Positions 8,953-18,899 of a DNA stretch of 35,079 bases are shown piece after piece. This stretch comes from Lachnospiraceae bacterium (GTDB lineage: Bacteria > Bacillota > Clostridia > Lachnospirales > Lachnospiraceae). The stretch lies in assembly GCA_022788065.1 (NCBI GenBank), contig JALEWG010000105.1:1-35079 (forward strand), written 5' to 3'. Below the pieces are notes generated by a model. The model made no database searches, was not told the origin of the DNA, and was given only the letters and a program-made list of their open reading frames with translations. The position numbers and the translations under genes are program-made. Numbering within the stretch: position 1 is the first letter of the stretch; every line of letters starts with the position of its first letter.

Positions 8953-10092
8953 CTATACGATCTGTCCTTTTGCTACAAATACCTGGAAGCTGTCCGTACC
9001 GCAGAGTTCCTTATTCTCGGTGATCGTGACATCCTTATCGGTGATCACATATTCCACCTGGGAACCGTCTTTGATCACGGTATCCTGCATCAGCACACAG
9101 TTCTTCACCTTTGCGCCTTTGCCGATCTTTACGCCACGGAACAGGACACTGTTCTCAACTTCGCCCTCAATCACGCAACCGTCGGAAACCAGCACATTTT
9201 TTACCTTCGCGCCCGGAATATATCTCGTCGGGTTGTCATCACGAATCTTTGTATAGATCGGATTGCCGTAGAATAACGCATCCAGATTCTCATCGTTCAG
9301 GAGTTTCATATTCTCTTCAAAGTAGCTCTTCATATCGCAGATTCTCGCATGGTATCCATCAAACTCATATCCCCGGATATTCAGCTTGTCTGTCTTTGTG
9401 GCAAGAACATCGCGCTCAAAGTAAACGGATCCGCGGACGAATCCCGTATTGATCAGGTCGATCAGAAGCGTTCTCTCCAGAATAAAGATATTCATGCTGA
9501 GATTCTGGATTCCCTCAGCCTTTGAGTTGATATAGAATTTCGTTACCCGGCCGTTATCCACTTTTAACGTATAGTAGAAGTTTCCGGTTCCCTCGATCCG
9601 TTTCAGGCCTGCCGGAATTTCTTCCTTTGCGTAAGCCACGGTAACATCTGCGCCGCTCTCAATATGAGCATTCATTAACGCCTTGAAATCAAAGTTTACA
9701 GCCATATTGGCATCTGTGAGAACCACATATTTTTCCTTGGATTCCTCCAGCGTGGGAAGAATGCTGTAGATCGCTTCCACACGGCCGCTGTACGGCTTCA
9801 TGTTCTTCTCCGCATACGGCGGGAAAATATTCAGGCCGCCGTTCTTGCGTGCCAGATCCCACTCACGTCCGGAACCGAGGTGGTCCATAAGAGAATGGTA
9901 ATTATTGCGGACCAAAACATTGATATTGTCAATTCCGCTGTTGACCATGCTGGACAGAATAAAGTCCACCAGACGATAACGGCCGCCGAACGGAATGGAT
10001 GCCATCAGACGCTCATTGACTAATTCCGGTACAAGACTGTCATAACTGTTCGGGAAAATAATTCCCATCGCATTTGCATTGGAATTTACCAT
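8953..10092 (-). CDS. glgD: GlgD, ADP-glucose pyrophosphorylase regulatory-type subunit
   Basis: This 379-residue protein is homologous to the GlgC encoded just upstream: [22 protein letters not shown] parallels [21 protein letters not shown], and it has the same C-terminal left-handed beta-helix hexapeptides ([16 protein letters not shown]). The N-terminal glycine-rich nucleotide loop AGGxGxRL is absent. In its place is [17 protein letters not shown], so it is unlikely to be a full catalyst. In the Bacillus type, GlgC and GlgD form a hetero-oligomer in which GlgD raises activity. It overlaps the end of glgC by seven bases, which indicates translational coupling; SD GGAG precedes the ATG. Confidence 0.95.
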   Translation of the reverse strand: MVNSNANAMGIIFPNSYDSLVPELVNERLMASIPFGGRYRLVDFILSSMVNSGIDNINVLVRNNYHSLMDHLGSGREWDLARKNGGLNIFPPYAEKNMKPYSGRVEAIYSILPTLEESKEKYVVLTDANMAVNFDFKALMNAHIESGADVTVAYAKEEIPAGLKRIEGTGNFYYTLKVDNGRVTKFYINSKAEGIQNLSMNIFILERTLLIDLINTGFVRGSVYFERDVLATKTDKLNIRGYEFDGYHARICDMKSYFEENMKLLNDENLDALFYGNPIYTKIRDDNPTRYIPGAKVKNVLVSDGCVIEGEVENSVLFRGVKIGKGAKVKNCVLMQDTVIKDGSQVEYVITDKDVTITENKELCGTDSFQVFVAKGQIV

Positions 10093-11294
10093 TGTTCTCC
10101 ACCACCTTCTACATTATTATTCACCATGGCTTTGGGGCCGATCTTCGCATTGTCACCGATTACGACACCGGATCCGATCGTCGCTACGCCCTTCTCTTCA
10201 CCGGACGGCATTGCGCCCACAACGGCGTTCTTTCCAATCACAACATTCTCCGCTACAATACAGTGCTTGACAACCGCACCGCTCTTAATCACGGTTCCGC
10301 CCATCACAACGGCGTCTTCCACTTCAGCGCCCTCTTCCACCTTAACGCCGGCGAAAAGGATGGAGTGCTTCACATTGCCGTATACGCGGCAGCCGTCTGT
10401 GATCATGGAATTCTCCACAACTGCGTTGGCACCGATCTTATGTCCGGTCATACCGCTGTTTCGGCTGTAGATCTTCCAGTTCTCGTCAAACAGGTCGATA
10501 CCGCTGTGCTCCGGATCCATCACCTCCATATTGGCCTCCCATAAGGAGGAAATGGTTCCTACATCTTTCCAATATCCGTCGAAATGGTACGCATACATAT
10601 TGCGGCCATCCTTTAAAAGATTCGGAATAATATTGTTGCCGAAGTCGTTTTCCGAATTCGGATCGGCTTCATCTTCAATCAGATACTTCTTCAGAATATC
10701 CCAGTTGAAGATATAGATACCCATGGAAGCAAGATTGGACTTCGGATTCTTCGGTTTCTCTTGGAATTCCGTGATCTTGTCATTTTCGTCAGCCACCATC
10801 AGACCGAAGCGGGAAGCCTCCTCCCACGGAACCTCCATGACCGCAACGCTGAATTCAGCATTTTTCTCTTTATGGAACCGCAGGAAATCACTGTAATCCT
10901 GTTTGCAGATCTGGTCTCCGGAAAGGATGATCACATATTCCGGATTATATCGCTCAATAAACGGAATATTCTGGTAAATCGCATTGGCAGTTCCCTTGTA
11001 CCAGTCCGAGCCGGAAGCCTGCTGATACGGCGGCAGTACATGAACTCCTCCGTAAAGGCGGTCCAGATCCCACGGCTGTCCATTTCCTATGTATTCGTTT
11101 AATACCATGGGCTGATACTGTGTCAGAATACCAACGGTATCAATTCCGGAGTTCACGCAGTTTGACAGCGGGAAATCGATAATCCGATATTTTCCGCCAA
11201 AAGGAACTGCCGGTTTTGCCAGCTTCTGTGTCAGGGCATACAGACGGGAACCCTGACCACCGGCAAGGAGCATTGCAATCATTTCTTTTGCCAT
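10086..11294 (-). CDS. glgC: Glucose-1-phosphate adenylyltransferase GlgC
   Basis: GlgC makes ADP-glucose from ATP and glucose 1-phosphate, the committed step of bacterial glycogen synthesis, in the cytosol. The 402-residue protein has the catalytic glycine-rich loop [10 protein letters not shown] (9-18) with downstream [14 protein letters not shown], the SGDQI metal-site motif, FQEKPKNP, and the C-terminal beta-helix repeats. It starts at ATG after GGGGG plus seven bases. glgD overlaps its end. No glgA, glgB or glgP is in the window, so the rest of the pathway must lie elsewhere. A weak extended -10 (TGGTAATAT) lies about 40 bases upstream. Confidence 0.97.
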   Translation of the reverse strand: MAKEMIAMLLAGGQGSRLYALTQKLAKPAVPFGGKYRIIDFPLSNCVNSGIDTVGILTQYQPMVLNEYIGNGQPWDLDRLYGGVHVLPPYQQASGSDWYKGTANAIYQNIPFIERYNPEYVIILSGDQICKQDYSDFLRFHKEKNAEFSVAVMEVPWEEASRFGLMVADENDKITEFQEKPKNPKSNLASMGIYIFNWDILKKYLIEDEADPNSENDFGNNIIPNLLKDGRNMYAYHFDGYWKDVGTISSLWEANMEVMDPEHSGIDLFDENWKIYSRNSGMTGHKIGANAVVENSMITDGCRVYGNVKHSILFAGVKVEEGAEVEDAVVMGGTVIKSGAVVKHCIVAENVVIGKNAVVGAMPSGEEKGVATIGSGVVIGDNAKIGPKAMVNNNVEGGGEQW

Positions 11295-11329
11295 AATAAT
11301 TCCCCCTGAATAAATAATCGGTTATGTAA

Positions 11330-11338
11330 ATATTACCA
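11330..11338 (-). promoter_or_regulatory. Possible extended -10 promoter of glgCD
   Basis: On the minus strand TGGTAATAT reads as an extended -10 element (TGn plus TAATAT at 11330-11335). No convincing -35 hexamer lies 16-18 bases upstream, so the call is weak. Confidence 0.35.
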
Positions 11339-11391
11339 CATTTCCCGAAAAACTGATAGACTTTTTGTGTAAAATATTAAATTTTTCCTGT

Positions 11392-12531
11392 CTAATCCTG
11401 AAGAAATTCCGCCATAACGCAATTACTTACATCCAGACCATACTCCGTCAGAAAAAAACGATCCCCGATCTGTTCTGCCACGCCTTCCCTGATAAGCTTT
11501 TCCAGAAGTCCCGGATACACCTGCTCCGCCGAAAGCCCGAACCGCCGTTCAAACTCGCACAGAGAAACACCCTGAACCATGCGAAGTCCCAGAAAAAAGA
11601 ATTCCTCCTCCATATCTCTTTTCGTGAGGATCTGCTCCTCCGCGCACTTTCCAGGTTCTCCGTTCAGATACTCGCTCATATTGTCCGTTACCTGAAACCG
11701 CTTCCCGTCCACATAGGAGGAAGCGCCCAGTCCCAGCCCCAGATACGGAACTCCGGTCCAGTATCCGATATTATGGCGGCACTCCCGCCCACTTTTCGCG
11801 TAGTTGGAGATCTCATACCGTTCATAGCCGTATCCGGCCAGGATCTCCTTCGTTCTGTGGTACATTTCCCGGTCAGAATCCTCATCAGGAAGAAGGCCTT
11901 CCCCTCTCCCCTCTCCGTAACGGTCAAAAAAGGGCGTTCCCTCCTCGATGATCAGACTGTACGCCGAGATATGCTCCGGCTCCATCGACGCCACGGTCCT
12001 CAGCGTCGAAAGCCAGCTTTCCGTCGTCTGACCCGGGAGCGCCGACATGAGATCCACATTGATATTCCCGAACCCGCACGACCGGGCCAGACGGAAGCTT
12101 TCAACAAAATCTTCAAACGTATGGATCCTGCCCAGGAGGCGAAGTTCTCTGTTATCGGCTGACTGCAGGCCAAAGCTCAGTCGGTTGATCCCCACAGACC
12201 GGTAATCAAGAAGCTTCTTCTCCGTTACCGTCCCCGGGTTCGCCTCCATGGAGATCTCGGCCTCCCCGTTTATCTGAAAACTCCTGTGGAGCGCCTCGAA
12301 GATCTTCACCATCAGACCCGAATCCAAAACAGACGGAGTGCCGCCTCCCACGAATACGGAAGTCACAGTCGTATCCCGGTAAGCGGCACCTGCCATTTCG
12401 ATCTCTCCGATCAGTATCTCTGTATACCGCCTTTTTACCGCCTCATCGGCAGGAAAGGACAGAAAATCACAGTACGCACATTTCCGCTCGCAGAACGGGA
12501 TGTGCACATAAAGTTCCATTTGTTTCTTCAT
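11392..12531 (-). CDS. hemW: Radical SAM protein HemW (heme chaperone-type)
   Basis: This 379-residue radical SAM protein is related to HemN. The cluster motif CERKCAYCDF (Cys 14, 18, 21) has Phe where the HemN oxidase has a fourth Cys, the mark of HemW. HemW binds heme and, in studied members, passes it to respiratory proteins rather than oxidising coproporphyrinogen. GGGTPS, an SAM-binding motif, and the C-terminal HemN-type domain are present. The ATG at 12555 overlaps the Nudix stop (ATGA) but has its SD 14 bases away. The ATG at 12531 has GGAG eight bases before it and is preferred. It is third in lepA-Nudix-hemW. Confidence 0.93.
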   Translation of the reverse strand: MKKQMELYVHIPFCERKCAYCDFLSFPADEAVKRRYTEILIGEIEMAGAAYRDTTVTSVFVGGGTPSVLDSGLMVKIFEALHRSFQINGEAEISMEANPGTVTEKKLLDYRSVGINRLSFGLQSADNRELRLLGRIHTFEDFVESFRLARSCGFGNINVDLMSALPGQTTESWLSTLRTVASMEPEHISAYSLIIEEGTPFFDRYGEGRGEGLLPDEDSDREMYHRTKEILAGYGYERYEISNYAKSGRECRHNIGYWTGVPYLGLGLGASSYVDGKRFQVTDNMSEYLNGEPGKCAEEQILTKRDMEEEFFFLGLRMVQGVSLCEFERRFGLSAEQVYPGLLEKLIREGVAEQIGDRFFLTEYGLDVSNCVMAEFLQD

Positions 12532-12551
12532 TCTCAACACTCCGGATCGTT

Positions 12552-13034
12552 TCATGCATCATAAGGCAGCTCCATGGGCGTTCCGTCAAGGACTGCCTGA
12601 ATCAACCGGTCACCGCGGTAACACAGTTTCAGGGAGAAGAACGGCGCCTCCTCCTCGAGAAGCCGGAAGAAGATCCGGTCGCCCTCCCAGAGATTCAGTC
12701 TGCCGATCTCCCGCTTCGGGATCCATTCTAACGTCCCCTCATCGCAGAGTACCGGATCGCCCTCAAATCCGCAGGCCGTATAAAGGAACATATACTCGGC
12801 TTCCTCGTCATTGAGGACAAACGTCACGATCCCCCGAAGCCGGTAGTCCGTAAGCCGGTACCCCGTTTCTTCTCTTGCTTCACGAAGGAGGCAGTCCTCC
12901 GGGCTCTCGCCTTTCTCGAACTTGCCTCCGATTCCGATCCATTTATCCTTATTCTCATCATTTTTCTTACTGATCCGGTGCAGCATGAGATACCTCTCAT
13001 CCTGTTCCAGATAGCACAGCGTTGTCAGCTTCAT
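12552..13034 (-). CDS. Nudix hydrolase, MutT-like (8-oxo-dGTP diphosphatase type)
   Basis: The 160-residue protein has a complete Nudix box at 37-59: G37, E43, then REAREETGY (51-59), the metal-binding GX5EX7REUXEEXGU signature. It would hydrolyse a nucleoside diphosphate linked to another group. The sequence around WIGIGGKFEKGESP and the C-terminal LNLWEGDRIFF resembles proteins annotated as 8-oxo-dGTP diphosphatases, which clear oxidised nucleotides, but the substrate cannot be read from the motif. SD GGAG lies before the ATG. It follows lepA by 23 bases, and its stop overlaps a possible hemW start, so the three are probably co-transcribed. Confidence 0.9.
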   Translation of the reverse strand: MKLTTLCYLEQDERYLMLHRISKKNDENKDKWIGIGGKFEKGESPEDCLLREAREETGYRLTDYRLRGIVTFVLNDEEAEYMFLYTACGFEGDPVLCDEGTLEWIPKREIGRLNLWEGDRIFFRLLEEEAPFFSLKLCYRGDRLIQAVLDGTPMELPYDA

Positions 13035-13057
13035 ACGCCACTCCGTAATCGTTATTC

Positions 13058-14872
13058 CTACTCATCGTCCAGCTTCAGGACGCTCATGAAGGCCTTCTGC
13101 GGGATCTCCACGTTTCCTACCTGGCGCATCCGCTTCTTGCCTTCCTTCTGCTTTTCCAGAAGCTTCTTCTTACGGGAGATATCGCCGCCGTAACACTTGG
13201 CAAGAACGTCCTTGCGGACCGCCTTGACAGTCTCGCGAGCGATGATCTTTCCGCCCACCGCCGCCTGGATCGGGATCTCGAACAGGTGCCTCGGGATCTC
13301 ATCCTTTAACTTTTCGCACATCTTTCTTCCGCGCTCGTAGGCAGAGCCGGCGAAGACAATGAAGGAGAGCGCATCGACCTCCTCACGGTTGATCAGGATA
13401 TCTAACTTCACTAGATCTGACTTTTCATAGCCTTTGAGTTCATAGTCGAAGGAAGCGTATCCTCTCGACCGCGACTTTAAGGCGTCAAAGAAATCGTAGA
13501 TGATCTCATTGAGCGGCAGTTCATATTTTAAGAGGGCTCTCGTCTCCTCCATATATTCCATTCCCAGGTAGACGCCGCGCCGCTCCTGGCAGAGCTTCAT
13601 GATTGCACCCACAAATTCTGTGGTTACCATGATCTCGGCCGAAACGATCGGTTCCTCCATATAGTCGATCTCAGACGGATCCGGCATATTGGTCGGATTG
13701 GTCAGGTCGATCACATCCCCGTTGGTCTTATGGATCCGGTACACTACGCTGGGGGCCGTGGTCACAAGGTCCAGATTGTATTCCCGCTCCAGACGCTCCT
13801 GGATGATCTCCAGATGCAGAAGTCCCAGGAAGCCGCACCGGAATCCGAAGCCGAGGGCCACGGAAGTCTCCGGCTCGAAAAACAGGGACGCGTCGTTTAA
13901 CTGCAGTTTTTCCAGCGCATCGCGAAGCTCCGGATACTTGGCTCCGTCGGCGGGATACAGACCGCAGTACACCATCGGGGTGACCTTCTTGTAACCTGGA
14001 AGCGGCTCCGCGCACGGATTGTCCCGGTTTGTAATGGTGTCGCCCACACGGGTATCCTTCACATTCTTGATACTCGCGGTGATATACCCGACCATTCCGG
14101 CGGAAAGCTCCTCACAGGGGATAAACTGGCCCGCGCCGAAATATCCCACTTCCACCACATCGTAGGAAGCGCCGGTCGCCATCATGTGGATCGGGGTTCC
14201 TTTTTTCACGGTACCCTCCTTGATCCGGCAGAACACGATCACGCCCCGGTAGGAATCGTAGAGCGAATCGAAGATCAGTGCCTGAAGAGGCGCCCCGGGG
14301 TCTCCCGACGGAGCCGGAATCTTCGTCACGATTGATTCCAGCACTTCTTCGATATTAATACCGTTTTTCGCAGAGATCCTCGGAGCGTCATGGGCCTCCA
14401 GACCGATCACGTCCTCGATCTCCTCCGCCACCCGGTCCGGCTCCGCGCTGGGAAGGTCGATTTTGTTGATGACCGGGAACACGTCCAGATTATGGTCCAG
14501 TGCCAGATAAACATTGGCCAGAGTCTGGGCCTCGATTCCCTGCGCCGCATCCACCACAAGGATGGCACCGTCGCACGCCGCCAGACTTCGCGACACCTCA
14601 TAGTTAAAATCCACATGACCGGGGGTGTCGATCAGATTAAAAATATATTCCTCACCGTCTTTCGCGCGGTACACGGTACGCACCGCCTGAGACTTGATCG
14701 TAATTCCGCGTTCACGCTCCAGATCCATGTTGTCCAGGACCTGAGCCTGCATCTCACGGCTTGTCAGAAGCCCCGTCATCTCGATAATGCGGTCCGCCAG
14801 TGTTGATTTGCCGTGATCAATATGGGCAATGATACAAAAATTCCTGATTTTATCCTGGGAATACTCTGCCAT
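13058..14872 (-). CDS. lepA: Elongation factor 4 (LepA)
   Basis: LepA is a ribosome-associated GTPase proposed to back-translocate or to aid 30S assembly. The 604-residue protein has the P-loop AHIDHGKST (16-24), switch [10 protein letters not shown], the guanine motif NKIDLPSA and SAKNG, then domains II and III, an EF-G-type V domain, and the LepA-specific C-terminal domain with [14 protein letters not shown] and [21 protein letters not shown]. Length matches the family. SD GAGAGG, seven bases before the ATG. It has a recognisable promoter at 14910-14938 and heads the lepA-Nudix-hemW unit. In many Firmicutes lepA follows spoIIP directly; here a MATE gene separates them. Confidence 0.98.
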   Translation of the reverse strand: MAEYSQDKIRNFCIIAHIDHGKSTLADRIIEMTGLLTSREMQAQVLDNMDLERERGITIKSQAVRTVYRAKDGEEYIFNLIDTPGHVDFNYEVSRSLAACDGAILVVDAAQGIEAQTLANVYLALDHNLDVFPVINKIDLPSAEPDRVAEEIEDVIGLEAHDAPRISAKNGINIEEVLESIVTKIPAPSGDPGAPLQALIFDSLYDSYRGVIVFCRIKEGTVKKGTPIHMMATGASYDVVEVGYFGAGQFIPCEELSAGMVGYITASIKNVKDTRVGDTITNRDNPCAEPLPGYKKVTPMVYCGLYPADGAKYPELRDALEKLQLNDASLFFEPETSVALGFGFRCGFLGLLHLEIIQERLEREYNLDLVTTAPSVVYRIHKTNGDVIDLTNPTNMPDPSEIDYMEEPIVSAEIMVTTEFVGAIMKLCQERRGVYLGMEYMEETRALLKYELPLNEIIYDFFDALKSRSRGYASFDYELKGYEKSDLVKLDILINREEVDALSFIVFAGSAYERGRKMCEKLKDEIPRHLFEIPIQAAVGGKIIARETVKAVRKDVLAKCYGGDISRKKKLLEKQKEGKKRMRQVGNVEIPQKAFMSVLKLDDE

Positions 14873-14909
14873 TTATGTTCCTCTCTTCTATTTGAATTCC
14901 TTATTCCCC

Positions 14910-14938
14910 AATATACCATTTTTTCACCGGCCACGCAA
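14910..14938 (-). promoter_or_regulatory. Sigma-A promoter of lepA
   Basis: On the minus strand TTGCGT (14933-14938), 17 bases, TATATT (14910-14915). The -10 box is good and the -35 box is partial. It is divergent from, and about 34 bases away from, the MATE promoter. Confidence 0.65.
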
Positions 14939-14971
14939 GAGGTTTCGCCCGGCGTAATCTCTTCAGGAACG

Positions 14972-15000
14972 TTGACAAACATCGGATTCCGTTTTAAACT
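14972..15000 (+). promoter_or_regulatory. Sigma-A promoter of the MATE gene
   Basis: TTGACA (14972-14977), 17 bases, TAAACT (14995-15000). The predicted leader is only about 30 bases and leaves no room for a riboswitch. Confidence 0.85.
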
Positions 15001-15036
15001 ATTAGGACAATAACCATTCAGACAGGAGGAACTACC

Positions 15037-16422
15037 ATGGATCGCACCACGCAAAAGACAAAATCCCTGGACATGACGGAAGGCTCCATTGTCAGGCTGT
15101 TGATCACCTTCTCCATTCCGCTTCTGATGGGGAACCTGTTCCAGCAGCTTTATAATACAGTTGACAGTCTTGTGGTAGGAAATTTTGTCGGAAAAGAAGC
15201 GCTTGCCGCTGTCGGTTCCACAACTTCCATCATCAACACACTGATCAATTTCTTCAACGGACTTTCCATCGGTGCCAGCGTCATTATCAGCCGGTATTTC
15301 GGGGCCCATGACGATGAAAAGCTTCACCTCGCTGTCGAGACCACCATGGCCCTTACATTCGTCTGCGGCATTTTCTGCACGTTTCTGGGAATCTCCACGG
15401 CTCCTGCACTTCTCCGCTTTATGGATACGCCGGACGATGTATTCACAGAGGCCTCCGTCTATCTTCGGATCTATTTCAGCGGCGTCGCCGGGCTTCTGAT
15501 CTACAACATGGGCAGCGGAATCCTCCGCGCCGTCGGTGACACCAGACGGCCGCTGTATTTCCTGATTTTTTCCAGTGTCCTGAACATCATCCTGGATCTG
15601 CTCTTTGTGATCGCGTTCGGCATGGGAATCGCCGGCGTGGCCTACGCCACCATCGCCTCCCAGTTTGTCTCCGCGATCCTGATCATGATACTGCTTGTAA
15701 AAAGCACAGAAAACTATCGGGTTTCTGTGAGAGACCTCTGCTTTGACCGGTTCATGATGCAGCAGATCTTTACGATCGGCTGTCCGGTAGGCATCCAGCA
15801 GGCAGTTACCGCGTTTTCCAACGTCTATGTCCAGTCGTACATCAATGCCTTCGGTTCCGGCTGTATGGCCGGCTGGAGCAGCTACACAAAGATCGACAGC
15901 TTCCTCCTGCTGCCTCTGCAGAGCCTTTCGCAGGCCGGCACCACCTTCGCGAGCCAGAATATCGGCGCCGGCAACTTAAAGCGCGTGAAAGCCGGGACCA
16001 GGACCGCCGTTCTTCTCTCCTCCGGTATCATATTCGTGTTCGCCGTGATCCTCTGGATCTTTGCCCCGCAGATGGTAGCTCTCTTTAATCAGGATGCGGA
16101 AGTCATCTTTTACGGCGTCCTGTTTCTGAGACTCTGCGTATTTATGGTCGTGATCTGCTGTCCTGCCCAGATCTATACGGGAACGCTCCGCGGTGCGGGA
16201 GACGCGAAAACGCCCATGTTCATCATGCTGTTCTCCTACGTGGTGTTCCGTCAGATCTACCTCTTTGCCGCAAAGCAGCTTGCCCATAATCCCTACACGA
16301 TCGGGTTCGGTTATCCGGCCGGCTGGATCGTATGCACCATCCTGATGACACTGTTTTACAAATTCAGCGGATGGGAATCGAGAGTGGAAAACATTTCTGC
16401 AAAATCCGGAAACAATTCGTAA
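15037..16422 (+). CDS. MATE-family efflux transporter
   Basis: This is a 461-residue polytopic membrane protein with about 12 hydrophobic segments in two repeats. The N-terminal signature IPLLMGNLFQQLYNTVDSLV followed by GNFVGKEALAAVG is that of the DinF/NorM-type MATE family, which exports cationic or drug-like compounds by Na+ or H+ antiport. The actual substrate is unknown. SD AGGAGG precedes the ATG. It is alone on the plus strand with its own promoter, between the minus-strand spoIIP and lepA genes, and so looks like an insertion into a conserved gene string. It converges on spoIIP with only 15 bases between stops and no strong terminator. Confidence 0.95.
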   Translation: MDRTTQKTKSLDMTEGSIVRLLITFSIPLLMGNLFQQLYNTVDSLVVGNFVGKEALAAVGSTTSIINTLINFFNGLSIGASVIISRYFGAHDDEKLHLAVETTMALTFVCGIFCTFLGISTAPALLRFMDTPDDVFTEASVYLRIYFSGVAGLLIYNMGSGILRAVGDTRRPLYFLIFSSVLNIILDLLFVIAFGMGIAGVAYATIASQFVSAILIMILLVKSTENYRVSVRDLCFDRFMMQQIFTIGCPVGIQQAVTAFSNVYVQSYINAFGSGCMAGWSSYTKIDSFLLLPLQSLSQAGTTFASQNIGAGNLKRVKAGTRTAVLLSSGIIFVFAVILWIFAPQMVALFNQDAEVIFYGVLFLRLCVFMVVICCPAQIYTGTLRGAGDAKTPMFIMLFSYVVFRQIYLFAAKQLAHNPYTIGFGYPAGWIVCTILMTLFYKFSGWESRVENISAKSGNNS

Positions 16423-16437
16423 CGGATCCCCGTTTTT

Positions 16438-17664
16438 CTACTCTCCCTCCAGAACCCGGCAAAGAATATCCGCCAGCGGTTCCATCGCATTTACGGCCTC
16501 CGCATACGTGTTTGTCTGGGCTCCGACCTCAATGAGGGCAGACCGTGCCCGGACATGCAGGTTGTAGCGGAGGCCTTTTAAATAGATCTTTCTGGCAAAG
16601 CCCGGATACCGCTCCGAGGCGAGAAGCTGCAGCTGGAAGCTGAAGGCCAGATTGGCGGTCCGGTTCGGATTGGGAAGGTACTCGATGGGACCCTCCGGGG
16701 TCTGGGATGTCCCGTTAAAAAACATGATCTTCGCAGTCTCCTTTCCCCCGATCTCCGTCACAAGCCTGGTTCCCTCCGAAACCCCGTCCCGATGCAGATC
16801 CAGCACCACATCGACGGACGGATATTTCTGAAGAATCCCGCTGATCCCGTCGAGCGCATACGTATAGGCGCTGCTGCGGTCCAGTTTTCCATCCTTCAGA
16901 TCATAGACCGACGTGTCGTGGATCACCCGATATCCGCGCTCCTCCAGGAGCTCTGCGAGACGGGCTCCCACGTTCACAACGGTTGCATCCGGATTCTCCG
17001 GATAATCCGCATACGCCTCCTGCGAATGGGTGTGATAGATCAGGATCTGGGGCTCTTCCTCCGACTTTTGCAGAGAAAGATCCATCCGCAAAAACTGTCC
17101 GGCGTCGATCAGCTCCCTACCGGCCGCCGCTGTCGTGTGAACATTATAAAACTGTTTCATCAGGTAGTCATAATCTGCCAGTTTTTCCCGGATCACCACG
17201 CTCCCGGCCGGTTTCACCGCCACCGTCTCCTCTTCGACAGGCTTTTCCCCTCCGGTTCCCTGCTCTGCTGTTTCCGGTTCCCTTTCCATGCGGCTGCCGT
17301 TTTCGTCTGTTTTCGGATCCTCCCGCACTTTTGCTGTCTGCCGCCCGGAAAGAAGCTTCCGGTAGGCGGGATCCTCTCCGGCGATTTCTGTTTCCTCTGA
17401 TTCCTCCAGATACCGGAACAGTTCATTCCCCACCGGATATCTCATGTTCTCCGTTCCCGCACCGCTCTGCCCCGGAAACCAGCCCTCCAGAAAAATCTGC
17501 GCCGCCCGGACTCCGTACTGTTCGTAGAGCTTTTTTCCGAATCCGCGCACCTCGCTTCTGTTTTCCGCCAAAAGGAACGCTGCAAGCAGAAAAATAAGAA
17601 ACAGAAGCAGAGCCGGGCGGTCTGCCCTGAATCTCCGTTTCCAGTAATACCACCTTCGTCTCAT
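16438..17664 (-). CDS. spoIIP: Stage II sporulation protein P (SpoIIP)
   Basis: SpoIIP is a membrane-anchored peptidoglycan amidase and endopeptidase that, with SpoIID and SpoIIM, thins the septal wall and drives engulfment. The 408-residue protein has a basic N-terminus, one membrane segment (about 18-33), a long Glu-rich variable linker, and the SpoIIP catalytic domain. That domain has ILIYHTHSQEAY, VVLDLHRDG, FFNGTSQ and LIEVGAQTNT, with the metal-site His and Glu residues in place. The SD is poor: only AAAGAAAG about 18 bases away. It follows gpr by 55 bases, the usual gpr-spoIIP pairing. Confidence 0.96.
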   Translation of the reverse strand: MRRRWYYWKRRFRADRPALLLFLIFLLAAFLLAENRSEVRGFGKKLYEQYGVRAAQIFLEGWFPGQSGAGTENMRYPVGNELFRYLEESEETEIAGEDPAYRKLLSGRQTAKVREDPKTDENGSRMEREPETAEQGTGGEKPVEEETVAVKPAGSVVIREKLADYDYLMKQFYNVHTTAAAGRELIDAGQFLRMDLSLQKSEEEPQILIYHTHSQEAYADYPENPDATVVNVGARLAELLEERGYRVIHDTSVYDLKDGKLDRSSAYTYALDGISGILQKYPSVDVVLDLHRDGVSEGTRLVTEIGGKETAKIMFFNGTSQTPEGPIEYLPNPNRTANLAFSFQLQLLASERYPGFARKIYLKGLRYNLHVRARSALIEVGAQTNTYAEAVNAMEPLADILCRVLEGE

Positions 17665-17719
17665 GGCGCCGCCCGTTTTTCTTTCTTTAAAGAATCTTAT
17701 GAGCGATTCCGGTGTTTCA

Positions 17720-18706
17720 TCACCCGAACAGAGCGCCGTGGATCGCCTCGGAGATCGTATAACTTAACAGTTCCACTCTCTCATCGATATTGTGGGGCGT
17801 CACATACATGGGCCCGAATTGAGGCTCCAGGAGTTCTCTTATCAACTCATACCGGTCCTCCGGCTTCAGAGATTCCAGATACGTTCCGTACGCGTCGGTT
17901 GCCTTCTCCCGTTTTAAGGCCTCCACCAGGGCGTCTGCCGTATCATGGACAATTGCGGCCGCGCCGACCACTGTGGGGACTCCCAGCGCAAAAACCGGCA
18001 CACCCAGGCTCTCCTCCGTCAGACTGTTTCTGTGATTCCCCACTCCGGACCCCGGATGGATCCCCGTATCGGAAAGCTGGATCGTCACCCCCAGCCGTTT
18101 CACACTTCTTGCCGCCAGGGCATCCACCGCGAGGACCGCATCCGGCCCGGTCTCCCGGATGATTCCTCTGATGATCTCCGCCGTCTCCATGCCGGTCTGT
18201 GCCATGACGCCGGGAATCATACCACTGAGCGCCGGATACCCGTTCTTCTCCAGAAACTCCATTCCGTATTCCAGTCCCAGATGCCTTGTCATCCGGAGAT
18301 TTTCCAGCACCCTCGGCCCCAGGGAATCCGGCGTCGCATCGGGATTTCCAAGTCCGATGACAAGAACAGACGGCACACATTTTCCCTCTTTGAAGATGCC
18401 CCTCTGTTCCATCAGACTGCGGATCCTCAAAGCCAGTTCCGCGGCCACTTCCTTATGATAATCCTCATCCTTCCGGATCAGATCCGGGGCTTCCAACGTC
18501 AGGTACGTACCGGCCGGTTTCCCCATGGCCTTTTCTCCCTCCCGGTCTTTGATGACCACCTCCGTCAGGTGAACATTCCTGTCCTTCTCCTTCCATTCCC
18601 GAAGTACTACACCCGGAATTTCACCGCCGTCCCCGGGAAACCGTTCCTTCTCTTCCAGCGCAAGATCCGTCCTCACCTGAAACACCATTTCCCTGTTCTC
18701 TTCCAT
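17720..18706 (-). CDS. gpr: Germination protease GPR
   Basis: GPR is made in the forespore as a zymogen and degrades small acid-soluble proteins at germination. The 328-residue protein has the N-terminal VRTDLALE segment, near which the Bacillus enzyme is self-cleaved, then VLVIGLGNPDATPDSLGP, PGVMAQTGMET, AVDALAARS, and DTGIHPGSGVGNHRN, all typical GPR signatures. A GTG at 18736 in the same frame adds ten residues but has no SD. The ATG at 18706 has AAGGAG seven bases before it and is chosen. It is divergent from rpsT. A forespore sigma promoter could not be placed with confidence. Confidence 0.96.
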   Translation of the reverse strand: MEENREMVFQVRTDLALEEKERFPGDGGEIPGVVLREWKEKDRNVHLTEVVIKDREGEKAMGKPAGTYLTLEAPDLIRKDEDYHKEVAAELALRIRSLMEQRGIFKEGKCVPSVLVIGLGNPDATPDSLGPRVLENLRMTRHLGLEYGMEFLEKNGYPALSGMIPGVMAQTGMETAEIIRGIIRETGPDAVLAVDALAARSVKRLGVTIQLSDTGIHPGSGVGNHRNSLTEESLGVPVFALGVPTVVGAAAIVHDTADALVEALKREKATDAYGTYLESLKPEDRYELIRELLEPQFGPMYVTPHNIDERVELLSYTISEAIHGALFG

Positions 18707-18780
18707 TTTCCCGCTCCTTTCCCTTGCAGAAAACACCTTGTTTTCTTAACCATTTTCCGCAAAAAAAGAGGAAATATGTA

Positions 18781-18809
18781 TTGACATTACCGGAAAACTT
18801 CGTTAAAAT
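18781..18809 (+). promoter_or_regulatory. Sigma-A promoter of rpsT
   Basis: TTGACA (18781-18786), 17 bases, TAAAAT (18804-18809): one mismatch from consensus, as suits a highly expressed ribosomal protein gene. The leader is about 84 bases. Confidence 0.88.
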
Positions 18810-18899
18810 ACAATAGTATGTTTACATTGAACTGTCCGTGTCCAGACTTTGATGCAAAACAAACAGAGAATATTTTTTATTATAATGGAGGTGTACAGA

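Noticed and set aside
16421-16434. Small hairpin AACGG-ATCC-CCGTT between the MATE gene and spoIIP
   Set aside because: The stem is only five base pairs with a short T run, too weak to call a terminator.
18707-18800. Forespore (sigma-F or sigma-G) promoter before gpr
   Set aside because: Only partial -10-like matches (CATATTT) were seen, without a fitting -35 at the right distance.
18810-18899. Structured autoregulatory leader of rpsT
   Set aside because: No convincing hairpin or known ribosomal leader pattern was found by eye in the 84-base leader.
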